In this document: piece by piece, positions 1 through 8,636 of the stretch
How positions within the stretch are numbered: position 1 is the stretch's first letter
Layout of the letters: every line of letters starts with the position of its first letter
Notes under the pieces: model-generated
The model's input: only the letters and a program-made list of their open reading frames with translations
Database searches by the model: none
What the model was told of the DNA's origin: nothing
Position numbers and translations under genes: made by a program
NCBI RefSeq assembly: GCF_002920535.1
Contig: NZ_PQSS01000017.1
Coordinates: 1 to 64,000 of the forward strand
Source: Streptomyces sp. Ru71
Lineage (GTDB): Bacteria > Actinomycetota > Actinomycetes > Streptomycetales > Streptomycetaceae
Direction of reading: 5' to 3'
DNA: 64,000 nt

Positions 1-825
1 GACGGACGCCCGGTGCGCACGACCACCGACTTCGCCATCGCCGTGGACCACGGGCCCGAGGTCCTGGAGACCGCCGACACGGTCGTCGTCGCGCCCGTCG
101 ACCCCGCCCGCATCACCGCCGAGCCGCCGGATCAGGTGCGGGCCGCGCTCGCCCGGATCCGCCCCGGCGCCCGGCTGGTCTCCATCTGCACCGGCGCCTT
201 CGTGCTGGCCGCGGCCGGGCTGCTGGACGGGCACAAGGCCACCACGCACTGGCTGCTCGCCGACGACTTCCGCCGTATGTTCCCGCACATCGCGCTCGAC
301 CCGGACGTGCTGTTCGTCGACGACGGCCGGGTCCTGACCTCCGCCGGCGCCGCGGCCGGCGTCGACCTGTTGCTGCACATCCTGCGCAAGGACCACGGCA
401 GCGCCCTCGCCAACGCCATCGCCCGGTGCTGCGTGGTGCCGCCGTTCCGGGACGGCGGGCAGGCCCAGTACATCCAGCAGCCGGTGCCCGACACCGCCGC
501 CGCGAGCACGGCCGCCACCCGGGCGTGGGCCCTGGAGCGCCTCGGCGAGCCGCTCACCCTGAGCGATCTCGCCGGGCACGCCCGGATGAGCCTGCGCACC
601 TTCGCCCGCCGCTTCAACGACGAGGTCGGTGTCAGCCCGGGCCGCTGGCTGATCCAGCAGCGCGTGGCCCGGGCCCAGCACCTGCTGGAGACCAGCGACC
701 TGTCCGTGGACCAGATCGCCGGCCAGGTCGGCTTCGCCACCGGCGCCTCCCTGCGCCAGCATCTGCAGGCCGCTATCGGCGTCTCACCGCGGACCTACCG
801 GCGCACGTTCCAGGCGGCCCGCTGA
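1..825 (+). CDS. GlxA-family transcriptional regulator (DJ-1/PfpI plus AraC HTH), 5' truncated by the window edge
   Basis: The frame is open from base 1, and the visible 274 residues begin inside the DJ-1/PfpI-like domain, so the gene starts left of the window; the GTG at 13 is unlikely to be the true start. Visible order: class I amidotransferase-like domain (about residues 1-150) with the Cys-containing stretch SICTGAFVLAAAGLLDG, then an AraC-type double helix-turn-helix (about 175-270). Proteins of this GlxA type act as cytoplasmic DNA-binding regulators that may sense a small molecule through the N-terminal domain; the ligand cannot be inferred. It converges with the amidohydrolase gene, 4 bases away. 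Confidence 0.9.
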   Translation, partial: DGRPVRTTTDFAIAVDHGPEVLETADTVVVAPVDPARITAEPPDQVRAALARIRPGARLVSICTGAFVLAAAGLLDGHKATTHWLLADDFRRMFPHIALDPDVLFVDDGRVLTSAGAAAGVDLLLHILRKDHGSALANAIARCCVVPPFRDGGQAQYIQQPVPDTAAASTAATRAWALERLGEPLTLSDLAGHARMSLRTFARRFNDEVGVSPGRWLIQQRVARAQHLLETSDLSVDQIAGQVGFATGASLRQHLQAAIGVSPRTYRRTFQAAR

Positions 826-829
826 ACCG

Positions 830-2461
830 TCAGGCGTCCGGGGCGGCGTACACGCGCTCACCGCCGACGTACGTGTGGGCCACCCGGGTCTCGGCGAGTT
901 CCCGGGGCGGGAGCGCGAACGGGTCGCGGTCCAGCATGACGAGGTCGGCGAGGGCGCCCGGGCGGATCTCGCCGGTGTCGTCCAGGTGGTTCACATGGGC
1001 CGAGCCCGCGGTGTACGCGGTGAGGGCCGCGGACAGGGACAGGCGTTCGCCGGGGAGGAAGACCGGGGCGTCCCCGCCCGGCTCCACCCGGTTGACGGCG
1101 ACGTGGACGCCCTGCAGCGGGTCGGGGCTGCTGACCGGCCAGTCGCTGCCCGCTGCCAGGCGTGCCCCGGAACGCAGCAGCGAGCCGAACGGGTACTGCC
1201 ACGCCGCGCGTTCGGGGCCGAGGAACGGGATCGTCAGCTCGTCCATCTGCGGCTCGTGCGCCGCCCACAGCGGCTGGATGTTCGCCGTGGCCCCGAGGCG
1301 CGCGAACCGGGGCACGTCGTCGGGGTGCACGACCTGAAGATGCGCCAGATGCGGGCGCGTGTCGCTCGGCCCGCTCGCCGCCCGCGCCGCCTCGACGGCG
1401 TCCAGCGCGTCGCGTACGGCCCGGTCGCCGAGCGCGTGGAAGTGGCACTGGAAGCCGAGCGCGTCCAGCTCGGTGACGTACTGCGGCAGCCGTGCCGCGT
1501 CCACGAAGCTCTTGCCCCGGTTGGCGGTGGCGCACCCGCACGCGTCCAGATACGGCTCCAGCAGCGCCGCCGTGCCGTTCTCCGCGACGCCGTCCAGCAT
1601 CAGCTTCACGCTGCCGGCCCGGAACCGGCCGGTGCTCAACTCCCGCCGCCGCTCGACGAGTTCGGGAATCTGCTCGGCTCCGCGCTCCCGGTCCCACCAC
1701 AGGGCGCCGCGCACTCGTGCGGTGAGTGATCCGTCCCGGGCGGCGGCGCGGTACGCCTCGGACGGGTCGGGCATGCCGAGGAAGTTCCCGACGAGGGCGT
1801 CCTGCCAGGCGGTGATCCCGAGCGCGTGCAGGGTGGCCTGCGCGTGCAGCAGCGCCGCCCTGAGGTCGGCGGGCGTGGGCGCCGGGGTGAGCCGGGCGAC
1901 CAGCTGCATCGCCCCCTCCTGGAGCGTCCCGCTCGGCTCGCCGGAGGCGTCCCGCTCGATCCGCCCGTCGGCCGGGTCGGGCGTGTCCCGGGTGATGCCC
2001 GCGAGCTTCAGCGCGAGGCTGTTCACCCACGCGCCGTGGTGGTCGCGGTTGGGCAGGTACACCGGCCGGTCCGGGACGACGGCGTCCAGCAGCTCCTTCG
2101 TCGGCGTACCGCCCGCGAAGGCCTCCATCGACCAGCCGCCGCCGGTGATCCACTCCCGCTCCGGACGGGCGGCCGCGTACGCGCGGACGGCCGCGACGCT
2201 CTCCTCGGCCGTCCTGGTGCCGGTCAGGTCGCACTGGGTCAGCTCCAGGCCGGCCGACAGCGGATGCACATGCGCGTCCTGGAAGCCGGGCAGCAGCAGC
2301 CGCCCGGCGAGGTCGACGACCTCCGTGCGCGGCCCGGCCAGTTCGCGCAGCTCGTCACCGCCGACCGCGGTGATCCGTTCACCGGTGACGGCCACGGCGG
2401 TGGCGGTGCGGCCCTCCGGTGTGAGGACGGGGCCGTTGAGGAAGAGCAGGTCGGCGTGCAT
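830..2461 (-). CDS. Amidohydrolase family protein (YtcJ-like metal-dependent hydrolase)
   Basis: 543 residues. The N-terminal beta-sandwich is followed by the metal-binding motif DAHVHPLSAG near residue 58, and later by HLQVVHPDD and the aspartate segment GSDWPVSSPDP, as in YtcJ-type amidohydrolases of the TIM-barrel superfamily. These hydrolyse amide or related C-N bonds in the cytosol; the substrate is unknown. The start (MHADLLF) is the second gene of a two-gene operon, 26 bases after the permease stop. An open frame runs on upstream through the permease gene but is only antisense-frame noise. The permease neighbour suggests uptake of a nitrogenous compound followed by hydrolysis (inference). 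Confidence 0.9.
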   Translation of the reverse strand: MHADLLFLNGPVLTPEGRTATAVAVTGERITAVGGDELRELAGPRTEVVDLAGRLLLPGFQDAHVHPLSAGLELTQCDLTGTRTAEESVAAVRAYAAARPEREWITGGGWSMEAFAGGTPTKELLDAVVPDRPVYLPNRDHHGAWVNSLALKLAGITRDTPDPADGRIERDASGEPSGTLQEGAMQLVARLTPAPTPADLRAALLHAQATLHALGITAWQDALVGNFLGMPDPSEAYRAAARDGSLTARVRGALWWDRERGAEQIPELVERRRELSTGRFRAGSVKLMLDGVAENGTAALLEPYLDACGCATANRGKSFVDAARLPQYVTELDALGFQCHFHALGDRAVRDALDAVEAARAASGPSDTRPHLAHLQVVHPDDVPRFARLGATANIQPLWAAHEPQMDELTIPFLGPERAAWQYPFGSLLRSGARLAAGSDWPVSSPDPLQGVHVAVNRVEPGGDAPVFLPGERLSLSAALTAYTAGSAHVNHLDDTGEIRPGALADLVMLDRDPFALPPRELAETRVAHTYVGGERVYAAPDA

Positions 2462-2487
2462 GGGTTCCTTTCCTGGAAGAGCGTGCA

Positions 2488-3966
2488 TCACTGGGTGGCG
2501 GTGAGGAGTTCGGGCGCGTCGGCGTCGGTGCCCTCGCCGGTGCGGAAGTACGGCGATCCGCGCCTCCACTTCGCCCATGCCGCGGCCACGCATCCGGAGG
2601 CGACCATCAGCAGGGGCATCGTCAGCAGGAACCAGCCGTTGTCCGCGCGCAGCGCGAAGTGGTCGGTGGAGGTGAGGAAGGTCCAGCCGAGGTAGCCGCC
2701 GAGCCCGAGCAGCGCGGCGGCGCTCAGCGCGGGCAGCACCACCGCCCGCACGCCCTGCCGGGGGTCGGTGCGCAGCAGTGCGCGGAAGCGTGCGGCGGCG
2801 GCGAGCGCGGTGAGCGCGTAGGAGAGGGCGACGACGATCCCGACGGCGTTCACGGTCGCCATGATCATGTCCGCCAGGCGCGGGATCACCAGCGACAGCG
2901 CGGCCACCGCCACCGCCAGCGCCCCGATCAGCAGCGTCCCGGCCGCCGGGGTGCCGTAGCGGGGGCTGACCCGGGCCCACACCGGGCCCAGCGTGCGGTC
3001 CCGGCCCATGGCGAACATCGCCCGGGCCGTCGGGATCACCCCGGCCTGCAGCGAGGCGACCGCCGAGAACATCAGCGCCACCAGCGGCAGCACGGCCAGC
3101 GGGCGGTCGGCGAGCCGGTCGCCGAAGAAGGCCAGCCCCTCCGCGCCGTGCCCCACCAGCTCCCGATCGCTCAGGACGCGCTGGAAGGCGACGGAACCGA
3201 GCAGGAACAGCGCCAGCATCGTCGCCAGCGTGATGAACCCGGCCCGTGCGGCGTCGCGCGGCTCGCGCACCTCCTCGTTCACGCTGAACGCGGACTCGAA
3301 CCCCCAGTAGCAGAACACCGACAGCAGCAGCCCCTGCGCGAGCGCCTGCGCCGAGGGCAGGGCGAACGGGTCGAACCACTCCCAGCGGAAGGGGTGCGGG
3401 CCGGCGACGAGGCCGTATCCGCAAAAGCCCAGCAGGACCGCGTACTCGAACACCAGCAGCCAGGTCTGCAGCCGGGCCGCGGTGCGCGCGCCGGTCACCG
3501 CGGTCAGCGTGACGGCCGCCAGGACGACGGCGCCGACCGCGGTGGTCTGGGCGGTCGAGCCCGGGTCCAGGCCGAGCCCGCCGACCCGGTGCACTCCGGC
3601 GTCCCCGGCCAGCTGCAGCAGCGCCGAACCGGTGACGGCCGTGGTGTAGGCGAGGAAGGCCACCGTCGCGACGATGTTCACCCACCCCACCAGGAAACCG
3701 AGCCAGGGGGAGAGCGAACGCCCCACCCACACATAGGCGTTGCCCGCGTTCGGCTCCACGCGGTTCAACCGCGCGTAGGCGCCCGCGATGCCCAGCACCG
3801 GCAGGAACGCCAGCAGCATGATCGCCGGCAGGTGCAGCCCGACCACGCCGGCCGTGACGCCCAGCCCGATGCCGATGCTGGTCGTGGCCGCCGTACTGGA
3901 CGCGGCGATGGCGACGCCGTCGAGCACACCGAGGGATCTGCGCAGCGCTGGTGGCTGGTTCGACAT
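2488..3966 (-). CDS. APC superfamily amino acid/amine permease
   Basis: 492 residues with about 12 hydrophobic helices. Near the N terminus the segment ASSTAATTSIGIGLG and the later RVEPNAGNAYVWVGR match the glycine-rich helix 1 and helix 3 signatures of amino acid-polyamine-organocation permeases. The chosen ATG (MSNQPPALRR) has the ribosome site GAGGAG about 8 bases upstream; a longer frame beginning near 4086 lacks this support. First gene of an operon with the amidohydrolase and divergent from the TetR gene at 4110, which is the likely local regulator (inference). Substrate not identifiable. Confidence 0.9.
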   Translation of the reverse strand: MSNQPPALRRSLGVLDGVAIAASSTAATTSIGIGLGVTAGVVGLHLPAIMLLAFLPVLGIAGAYARLNRVEPNAGNAYVWVGRSLSPWLGFLVGWVNIVATVAFLAYTTAVTGSALLQLAGDAGVHRVGGLGLDPGSTAQTTAVGAVVLAAVTLTAVTGARTAARLQTWLLVFEYAVLLGFCGYGLVAGPHPFRWEWFDPFALPSAQALAQGLLLSVFCYWGFESAFSVNEEVREPRDAARAGFITLATMLALFLLGSVAFQRVLSDRELVGHGAEGLAFFGDRLADRPLAVLPLVALMFSAVASLQAGVIPTARAMFAMGRDRTLGPVWARVSPRYGTPAAGTLLIGALAVAVAALSLVIPRLADMIMATVNAVGIVVALSYALTALAAAARFRALLRTDPRQGVRAVVLPALSAAALLGLGGYLGWTFLTSTDHFALRADNGWFLLTMPLLMVASGCVAAAWAKWRRGSPYFRTGEGTDADAPELLTATQ

Positions 3967-4005
3967 GCCGGCACTCTCCTCGCACCAGGGGGCCCGGACG
4001 GGCCC

Positions 4006-4076
4006 CGGTGAGCCGACATGAAACTGCCGCGCCACTTCACAGGTCAACGGTGTTGTCATAAGGTCCGGGCTCACCG
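4006..4076. promoter_or_regulatory. Divergent promoter region with a 9-bp inverted pair
   Basis: CGGTGAGCC at 4006-4014 is matched by its exact reverse complement at 4068-4076. Between them lies a plus-strand promoter-like pair, TTCACA (4036-4041) and TAAGGT (4059-4064), 17 bases apart and pointing to the TetR gene; the right arm sits on its predicted start point. A minus-strand TTGACC (4042-4047) could serve the permease but has only a poor -10. A possible site for the adjacent TetR protein (inference). Confidence 0.35.
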
Positions 4077-4109
4077 AGGCAGACACCGCGGCACCCTGGA
4101 GGCGTCCCC

Positions 4110-4829
4110 ATGACCGACCGTGTCGTCCCGCCCGGCGCCCGCCTGCGCAGGCGGCCCACGAAACAGGGCGTCGTGCTCTCCGAGGAGCTGATCGTCGCCA
4201 CCGCGCTGCGGCTGATCGAGGAGCACGGCGCCGACGCCCTGTCGGTACGCCGGCTCGGCCGCGCCCTGGGCGCCGACCCCAGCTCCCTGTACCGCTACTT
4301 CCGGCACACCGACGACCTGATGCTCGCCGTCGCCGACGAGCTGATCGGCAGCACCCTGCGCACCTGGCGGCCCACCGGCGACTGGCGGGCCGACCTGCGC
4401 GAGCTGGGCCTGCGCATGCACGCCGGCGCCCTCGCCCACCCCAGGGCGGCCGTGCTCAGCGCCCACCGCGTCACCGGGCGGGTGCACGAGATCGCCGCGG
4501 TGGAGGCCATGCTCGGGGTGCTGCGCGGCGCCGGTTTCCCCGACCGCGAGGCCGTGCGGGTCTACCACGCCTTCGTCGACCAGGCCCTCGCCTTCGGCGC
4601 CCTGGACTCGGCGGGCGCCGCCCTGCCCCCGGCCGCGCGGGAGGCGGAGGCGGAGGTCTGGCGGGCCACCTACGCCCGGCTGCCGGCGGACACCCACCCG
4701 AACATCGCGGCGACCGCCGGCCATCTCATGGCGACGATGCGGCACAGCTCCTACCCGGCCGCGCTGGACCTGCTGCTGAGCGCGGCCGCGGCACGCCTGG
4801 AGCAGGTGCGGGTGCGGGCGGGGGAGTGA
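4110..4829 (+). CDS. TetR/AcrR family transcriptional regulator
   Basis: 239 residues. An N-terminal helix-turn-helix (about residues 25-70, with LSVRRLGRALGADPSSLYRYF as its core) is followed by an all-helical ligand-binding domain. A dimeric repressor is expected. It is divergent from the permease-amidohydrolase operon across 143 bases, the usual arrangement for a local repressor, and lies 16 bases upstream of the PPOX gene on the same strand, so the two may be co-transcribed. Ligand unknown. Confidence 0.9.
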   Translation: MTDRVVPPGARLRRRPTKQGVVLSEELIVATALRLIEEHGADALSVRRLGRALGADPSSLYRYFRHTDDLMLAVADELIGSTLRTWRPTGDWRADLRELGLRMHAGALAHPRAAVLSAHRVTGRVHEIAAVEAMLGVLRGAGFPDREAVRVYHAFVDQALAFGALDSAGAALPPAAREAEAEVWRATYARLPADTHPNIAATAGHLMATMRHSSYPAALDLLLSAAAARLEQVRVRAGE

Positions 4830-4845
4830 CGGCCACACTGGTGAC

Positions 4846-5310
4846 ATGAGCCGAGCAGCCGTACGCACCGCACAGCAGCGCAAGCACGACACCCTGCACC
4901 GCCTGGAACACGACGTGGACGCCTGGGTCGCCACGGCCGCCGAGGACGGTGCGGCGCCGTATCTGGTCCCGCTGTCGTACGTGTGGGACGGCGCCACCCT
5001 GCTGCTCGCCACACCCGCCGCCAGCCGTACCGGCCGCAACCTCGTCGCCACGGGGACCGCGCGCCTCGGCATCGGGCCGACCCGGGACGTCGTCCTCGTC
5101 GAGGGCACCGTCGCGGCCGTGGAGCCGTACGACCTGCCCGAGGAGGACGCCGAGATCTTCGCGGCCAAGACCGGCTTCGACCCGCGTGAACTGGACACGC
5201 CCTACCTGTACTTCCGCGTCCTGCCGCACCGCATCCAGGCCTGGCGCGAGTCGGACGAGCTCGACGGCCGGGAGCTGATGCGGGACGGCCGGTGGCTGGT
5301 GACGGACTGA
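4846..5310 (+). CDS. PPOX-class F420/FMN-dependent enzyme (pyridoxamine 5'-phosphate oxidase fold)
   Basis: 154 residues, compact split-barrel flavin-binding fold. The pattern VPLSYVWDGATLLLATP, then an arginine-containing strand followed by RLGIGPTRDVVLVEG, is typical of short PPOX proteins that bind FMN or F420 and reduce small molecules in the cytosol. No substrate can be assigned. It starts 16 bases after the TetR gene and is probably in the same transcript. Confidence 0.8.
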   Translation: MSRAAVRTAQQRKHDTLHRLEHDVDAWVATAAEDGAAPYLVPLSYVWDGATLLLATPAASRTGRNLVATGTARLGIGPTRDVVLVEGTVAAVEPYDLPEEDAEIFAAKTGFDPRELDTPYLYFRVLPHRIQAWRESDELDGRELMRDGRWLVTD

Positions 5311-5377
5311 AACCGGGGTATCCGCAGGGGGTGAGGGCGGCCCCCGCCGTCCCGCCGAGCGGATCATCGGAGGAGAC

Positions 5378-5770
5378 ATGGCCCTGTTCACGGCCGGCGT
5401 CGTGGTGCTCGACTGCGCCGAACCGGAGAAACTCGCCGAGTTCTACACGACGTTGCTGGACGCCGAGCAGGTGGAGGCGAGTGCCAACCGGGTGGAGATC
5501 CGGGCGCCGGAGGGCATCCGGCTCGCCTTCCGCCGCGACATGAACGCCACCCCGCCGAGCTGGCCGCGTCCCGAGAACTCCCTCCAGGTGCACCTCGACT
5601 TCCGGGTCGAGGACCTCGACGAGGCGGAGCGCCGGATCGTCGGCCTCGGCGGCCGCCCCCTGGACACCAAGGCGGCCGCGGGCCCGCACGAGGAACGCGG
5701 CTACGCCGACCCGTCCGGCCACTCCTTCACCCTCCACCGCACCGCCCCCACGGCCCCGAAACAGGGCTGA
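5378..5770 (+). CDS. VOC family protein (glyoxalase/bleomycin-resistance fold)
   Basis: 130 residues with the two beta-alpha-beta-beta-beta modules of the vicinal oxygen chelate fold: VVVLDCAEPEKLAEFYTTLL in the first half, and QVHLDFRVEDLDEAERRIVGLG with a terminal ADPSGHSFTLHR in the second. The ribosome site GGAGG precedes the ATG. Members of this Streptomyces subfamily are usually of unknown substrate. A strong bidirectional terminator follows. Confidence 0.85.
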   Translation: MALFTAGVVVLDCAEPEKLAEFYTTLLDAEQVEASANRVEIRAPEGIRLAFRRDMNATPPSWPRPENSLQVHLDFRVEDLDEAERRIVGLGGRPLDTKAAAGPHEERGYADPSGHSFTLHRTAPTAPKQG

Positions 5771-5872
5771 CACCGCAGGCCCGTCCGGGCGGGACGGCGG
5801 GACAGGGCCCGGCGTGCGGAACGCCGCCTCACTGCCGTGACCGGGCCCGGGGTGGGGTCGTGAGAACGTGCA

Positions 5873-5910
5873 GCCGGCCCCGGGCCGCCCGCGCGGAACC
5901 CGGGGCCGGC
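5873..5910. terminator. Bidirectional hairpin terminator
   Basis: Perfect 12-bp stem (5873-5884 with 5899-5910) and a 14-base loop between the convergent VOC and DUF4235 genes. No T-run, as is common in Streptomyces. Confidence 0.75.
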
Positions 5911-5922
5911 CGCCCGAGCGGG

Positions 5923-6225
5923 TCAGTCACGGCCGGACTTGTCCTGGGTCGGCCAGACCCCTGTGGAGCGGGCGATGGCCTTCGCGCCCGTGCGGTCCAC
6001 GGCGCTGCGTACCACGGCGAAGATCGCTCCCTGGACGGCGGCGGCCAGCAGGATCTCGCCCCAGCCGCGGTCCGGGTCCAGCGCGTCCGGCGCGTCGTCC
6101 TCGTGCCGGATCAGCTTCCACGTCTTGCGGAACGCGATCCCGGCCAGCGCGCCGCCGGTCCAGCCGAGCACGAAGCCGACGGGCTTGTAGGCGAGGGGAA
6201 GCGTCTTTTTCTTCTTCTTGGCCAC
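5923..6225 (-). CDS. DUF4235 domain membrane-associated protein
   Basis: 100 residues. A lysine-rich start (VAKKKKK) is followed by two hydrophobic segments (YKPVGFVLGWTGGALAGIAF and GEILLAAAVQGAIFAVVRSA), matching the short actinobacterial DUF4235 family of unknown function. The GTG start at 6225 is preferred because AAGGAG lies just upstream of it; an upstream ATG at 6252 would place that site inside the coding sequence. Probably an integral membrane protein. It lies 43 bases downstream of the quinone-reductase-like gene and may share its transcript. Confidence 0.8.
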   Translation of the reverse strand: MAKKKKKTLPLAYKPVGFVLGWTGGALAGIAFRKTWKLIRHEDDAPDALDPDRGWGEILLAAAVQGAIFAVVRSAVDRTGAKAIARSTGVWPTQDKSGRD

Positions 6226-6268
6226 GGGGTCTCCTTCGATGGGACGCGTCATGAGCGGACGGGAACGG

Positions 6269-7288
6269 TCAGGGGCGGCCGCGCGCCGGCACCTCCTCGC
6301 CGGGCCGCACCGGCCCCGGCGCGGTGCCGTCCCCGAACGGCCGTCCACCCAGCCGCTGTCGGTGATGGGGCGTCAGCCAGCCGTCGAGGTCCGGCCCGAG
6401 GGGCACGATGCGGGTCGGGTTGATGCCGGTGTGCACCTGGTAGTAGTGCCGCTTGATGTGGTCGAAGTCCACGGTGTCGCCGAAGCCGGGGGTCTGGAAC
6501 AGGTCCCGGGCGTAGGCCCACAGCACCTCGTTCTCGGCCAGCTTGAAGCGGTTGCACTTGAAGTGACCGTGATAGACGGCGTCGAAACGCACCAGCGTGG
6601 TGAACAGCCGGATGTCGGCCTCGGTGATCGTCTCCCCGACCAGGTACCGCTGCTGCTCCAGCCGGGCCGCCAGCTTCTCCAGCCGCTGGAAGACACCGGT
6701 GCAGGCCGCCTCGTACTCCTCCTGCCCGGTGGCGAAACCGGCCCGGTAGACGCCGTTGTTGACGTCCGCGTACACCTCCGCCATCACGGTGTCGATCTCG
6801 CGCCGCAGCTCGCGCGGGTACAGATCGGGTGCCCCGGGCCGGTGCAGGGCCCGCCACTCGGTGGCCAGGTCCAGGGTGAGCTGCTGGTAGTCGTTGGTGA
6901 CCAGCCGCCCGCTGGGCACGTCCACGACCGCCGGCACGCTCACCCCGCCCGGGTAGTCGCTCTCGCGCCGGTCGTAGGCCTCGTGGAGGTAGCGGATGCC
7001 GAGCACCGGATCGCGGCCGTCCGGATCCAGCGTGAAGCGCCAGCTGCGGTCGTCCTGGATCGGGTCGGCGATCGCCATCGACAGCGCGTCCTCCAGCCCG
7101 AGCAGCCGCCGGGAGATCACCGCCCGGCTCGCCCACGGGCAGGCACGGCTGACCACCAGACGGTAGCGGCCCGCCTCCACCGGCCAGCCGTCGCGGCCGT
7201 CGGCGGTGATCCGGTCCGTGAAATGGCTCCGCGACCGGCGGAAGGCCGTCCTGCCGTACGCCTCGTTGCCGTCGCCGTCCCGCCCCAT
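6269..7288 (-). CDS. Glutathionyl-hydroquinone reductase-like protein (omega/xi-class GST fold)
   Basis: 339 residues, the usual length for the YqjG/ECM4 family. The redox motif CPWA sits in VVSRACPWASRAV near residue 50, followed by DYPGGVSVPAVVD of the thioredoxin-like domain and an alpha-helical C-terminal domain with GETITEADIRLFTTLVRFD. Such enzymes remove the thiol adduct from quinols. Start chosen at 7288 because GGAAGGAG precedes it. Streptomycetes use mycothiol rather than glutathione, so the physiological thiol is uncertain. Divergent from the cation transporter. Confidence 0.88.
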   Translation of the reverse strand: MGRDGDGNEAYGRTAFRRSRSHFTDRITADGRDGWPVEAGRYRLVVSRACPWASRAVISRRLLGLEDALSMAIADPIQDDRSWRFTLDPDGRDPVLGIRYLHEAYDRRESDYPGGVSVPAVVDVPSGRLVTNDYQQLTLDLATEWRALHRPGAPDLYPRELRREIDTVMAEVYADVNNGVYRAGFATGQEEYEAACTGVFQRLEKLAARLEQQRYLVGETITEADIRLFTTLVRFDAVYHGHFKCNRFKLAENEVLWAYARDLFQTPGFGDTVDFDHIKRHYYQVHTGINPTRIVPLGPDLDGWLTPHHRQRLGGRPFGDGTAPGPVRPGEEVPARGRP

Positions 7289-7392
7289 GGTCCGCTCCTT
7301 CCGCGCGCTGTCGTCCTCCAGGCTTTCCCGGGTTCCCCGAAACGTCCCACCGGCACGGTGTGATCCCCCACGACCGGGGCAGTCGGCCCTGT

Positions 7393-8373
7393 GTGAGCGG
7401 TACACCGACGCAACGTGACACGGAGCGCAAGGCGGACCGCAGGACGCGGGTCACCGTCCTCGTGGCGCTCGCGGCCAACCTCGTCATCGCCGTCGCCAAG
7501 GCGGTCGGCGGCCTGCTCGCGGGCTCGCCCGCACTGCTGTCGGAGGCGGCGCACTCCGTCGCCGACAGTCTCAACGAGGTCTTCCTGCTGGCAGCGCTGC
7601 GCCGCAGCCGACGGCCCGCCGACCGGCGGCACCCGTTCGGCTACGGCAAGGAACGCTTCTTCTGGTCGCTGCTCGCGGCCGTCGGCATCTTCGTGATGGG
7701 CGGCTGCTTCTCCTTCTTCCAGGGCTTCGAGGCCCTGCACAGCGGCACGGAGGAGAAGTTCAGCGGCTACGTCGCCGGTCTGATCGTCCTCGGCGTCGCC
7801 CTGCTGGCCGAGGGCGCCTCGCTGCTGCGGGCGGTGCACCAGGTGCGGCGCCAGGGCGGCACCGCCGGCCTGCGCGACCCGGCGCTGCGCACGGTCGTCG
7901 CCGAGGACGGCACCGCGGTGCTCGGCGTGACCCTGGCCCTGGCCGGCATGGCGCTGCACATGGCCACCGGGCAGGTCGGCTACGAGGCCGCCGCGTCCAT
8001 CGCCATCGGCGCGCTGCTCGTCTGCGTCGCCTACCACCTCGGCCGCGAGGCCCGCGACCAGCTGATCGGGGAGGCCGCCGACCCCGAGGCGAGCGACCGC
8101 ATCCGCCGGCTGCTGGCCCGGCAGCCGGAGATCGACAGCGTGGAGGCGCTGTTCAGCATGAAGACCGGGCTGGACTCGGCGCTGGTGGCGGCACGGATCG
8201 ACCTGGTGCCGGGGCTGGACAGCGAGCGGGTGGAGGAGGTCGCCGTCCGCATCAAGCGGTCCATCGCCGACGCCGTGCCGGAGGCGGCGCAGATCTTCCT
8301 CGACGTCACCGACCGCGCGGCCCGCGAGTCACATGAGAGCCCCGCCGCGACGGGGGAGCGCGGCGGGGCCTGA
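7393..8373 (+). CDS. Cation diffusion facilitator (CDF) family transporter
   Basis: About 326 residues with six predicted membrane helices. Helix 2 carries SEAAHSVADSLNE, the His/Asp metal site of CDF antiporters, and the C-terminal 80 residues form the cytosolic domain. It would export a divalent metal such as zinc, manganese or iron from the cytoplasm in exchange for protons (family knowledge; the metal is not readable). GTG at 7393 was chosen from the usual N-terminal length; an in-frame GTG at 7360 is possible and neither has a clear ribosome site. Confidence 0.88.
   Translation: MSGTPTQRDTERKADRRTRVTVLVALAANLVIAVAKAVGGLLAGSPALLSEAAHSVADSLNEVFLLAALRRSRRPADRRHPFGYGKERFFWSLLAAVGIFVMGGCFSFFQGFEALHSGTEEKFSGYVAGLIVLGVALLAEGASLLRAVHQVRRQGGTAGLRDPALRTVVAEDGTAVLGVTLALAGMALHMATGQVGYEAAASIAIGALLVCVAYHLGREARDQLIGEAADPEASDRIRRLLARQPEIDSVEALFSMKTGLDSALVAARIDLVPGLDSERVEEVAVRIKRSIADAVPEAAQIFLDVTDRAARESHESPAATGERGGA
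8339..8369 (+). terminator. Hairpin terminator overlapping the end of the CDF gene
   Basis: Perfect 11-bp stem (8339-8349 with 8359-8369), 9-base loop. It ends two bases before the end of the CDF stop codon, so the terminator is built into the last codons. Confidence 0.6.
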
Positions 8374-8526
8374 CACTCACGTGCCCGCCCCGCGCCGGTC
8401 CATGCGCGCGGCGCGCGGATTTTTCTCCGCCCGGTCCGGCGCACCCTCGCCTGCCGCGCGCCGGTGACCTCACGGACCGTCATGTGCAAAGGCCCGGCCC
8501 GGTGGCGGGTCCGGAGCAAAGGGTTC

Positions 8527-8558
8527 CGGCCAGATCGCCCCCTTCGTCGATCTGGCCG
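8527..8558. promoter_or_regulatory. Inverted repeat upstream of the P450 gene, candidate operator
   Basis: Exact 11-bp arms CGGCCAGATCG (8527-8537) and CGATCTGGCCG (8548-8558) with a 10-base spacer, about 80 bases before the P450 start. The 8374-8636 gap otherwise shows no coding signal. Could be an operator or an RNA hairpin; the regulator is unknown. Confidence 0.45.
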
Positions 8559-8636
8559 AACTTCGCGTCGCCGCATAGGTGCCCGAGGCATCTAATGAAG
8601 ATCGGAACGCCGCACCCTTCCTCTGCGAGGTCTTCC

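Noticed and set aside
830-3985. A single 1051-residue frame covering both the permease and amidohydrolase regions on the minus strand
   Set aside because: Only the last 543 residues form a recognisable protein; the first half is an Arg/Gly/Pro-rich shadow frame of the permease gene.
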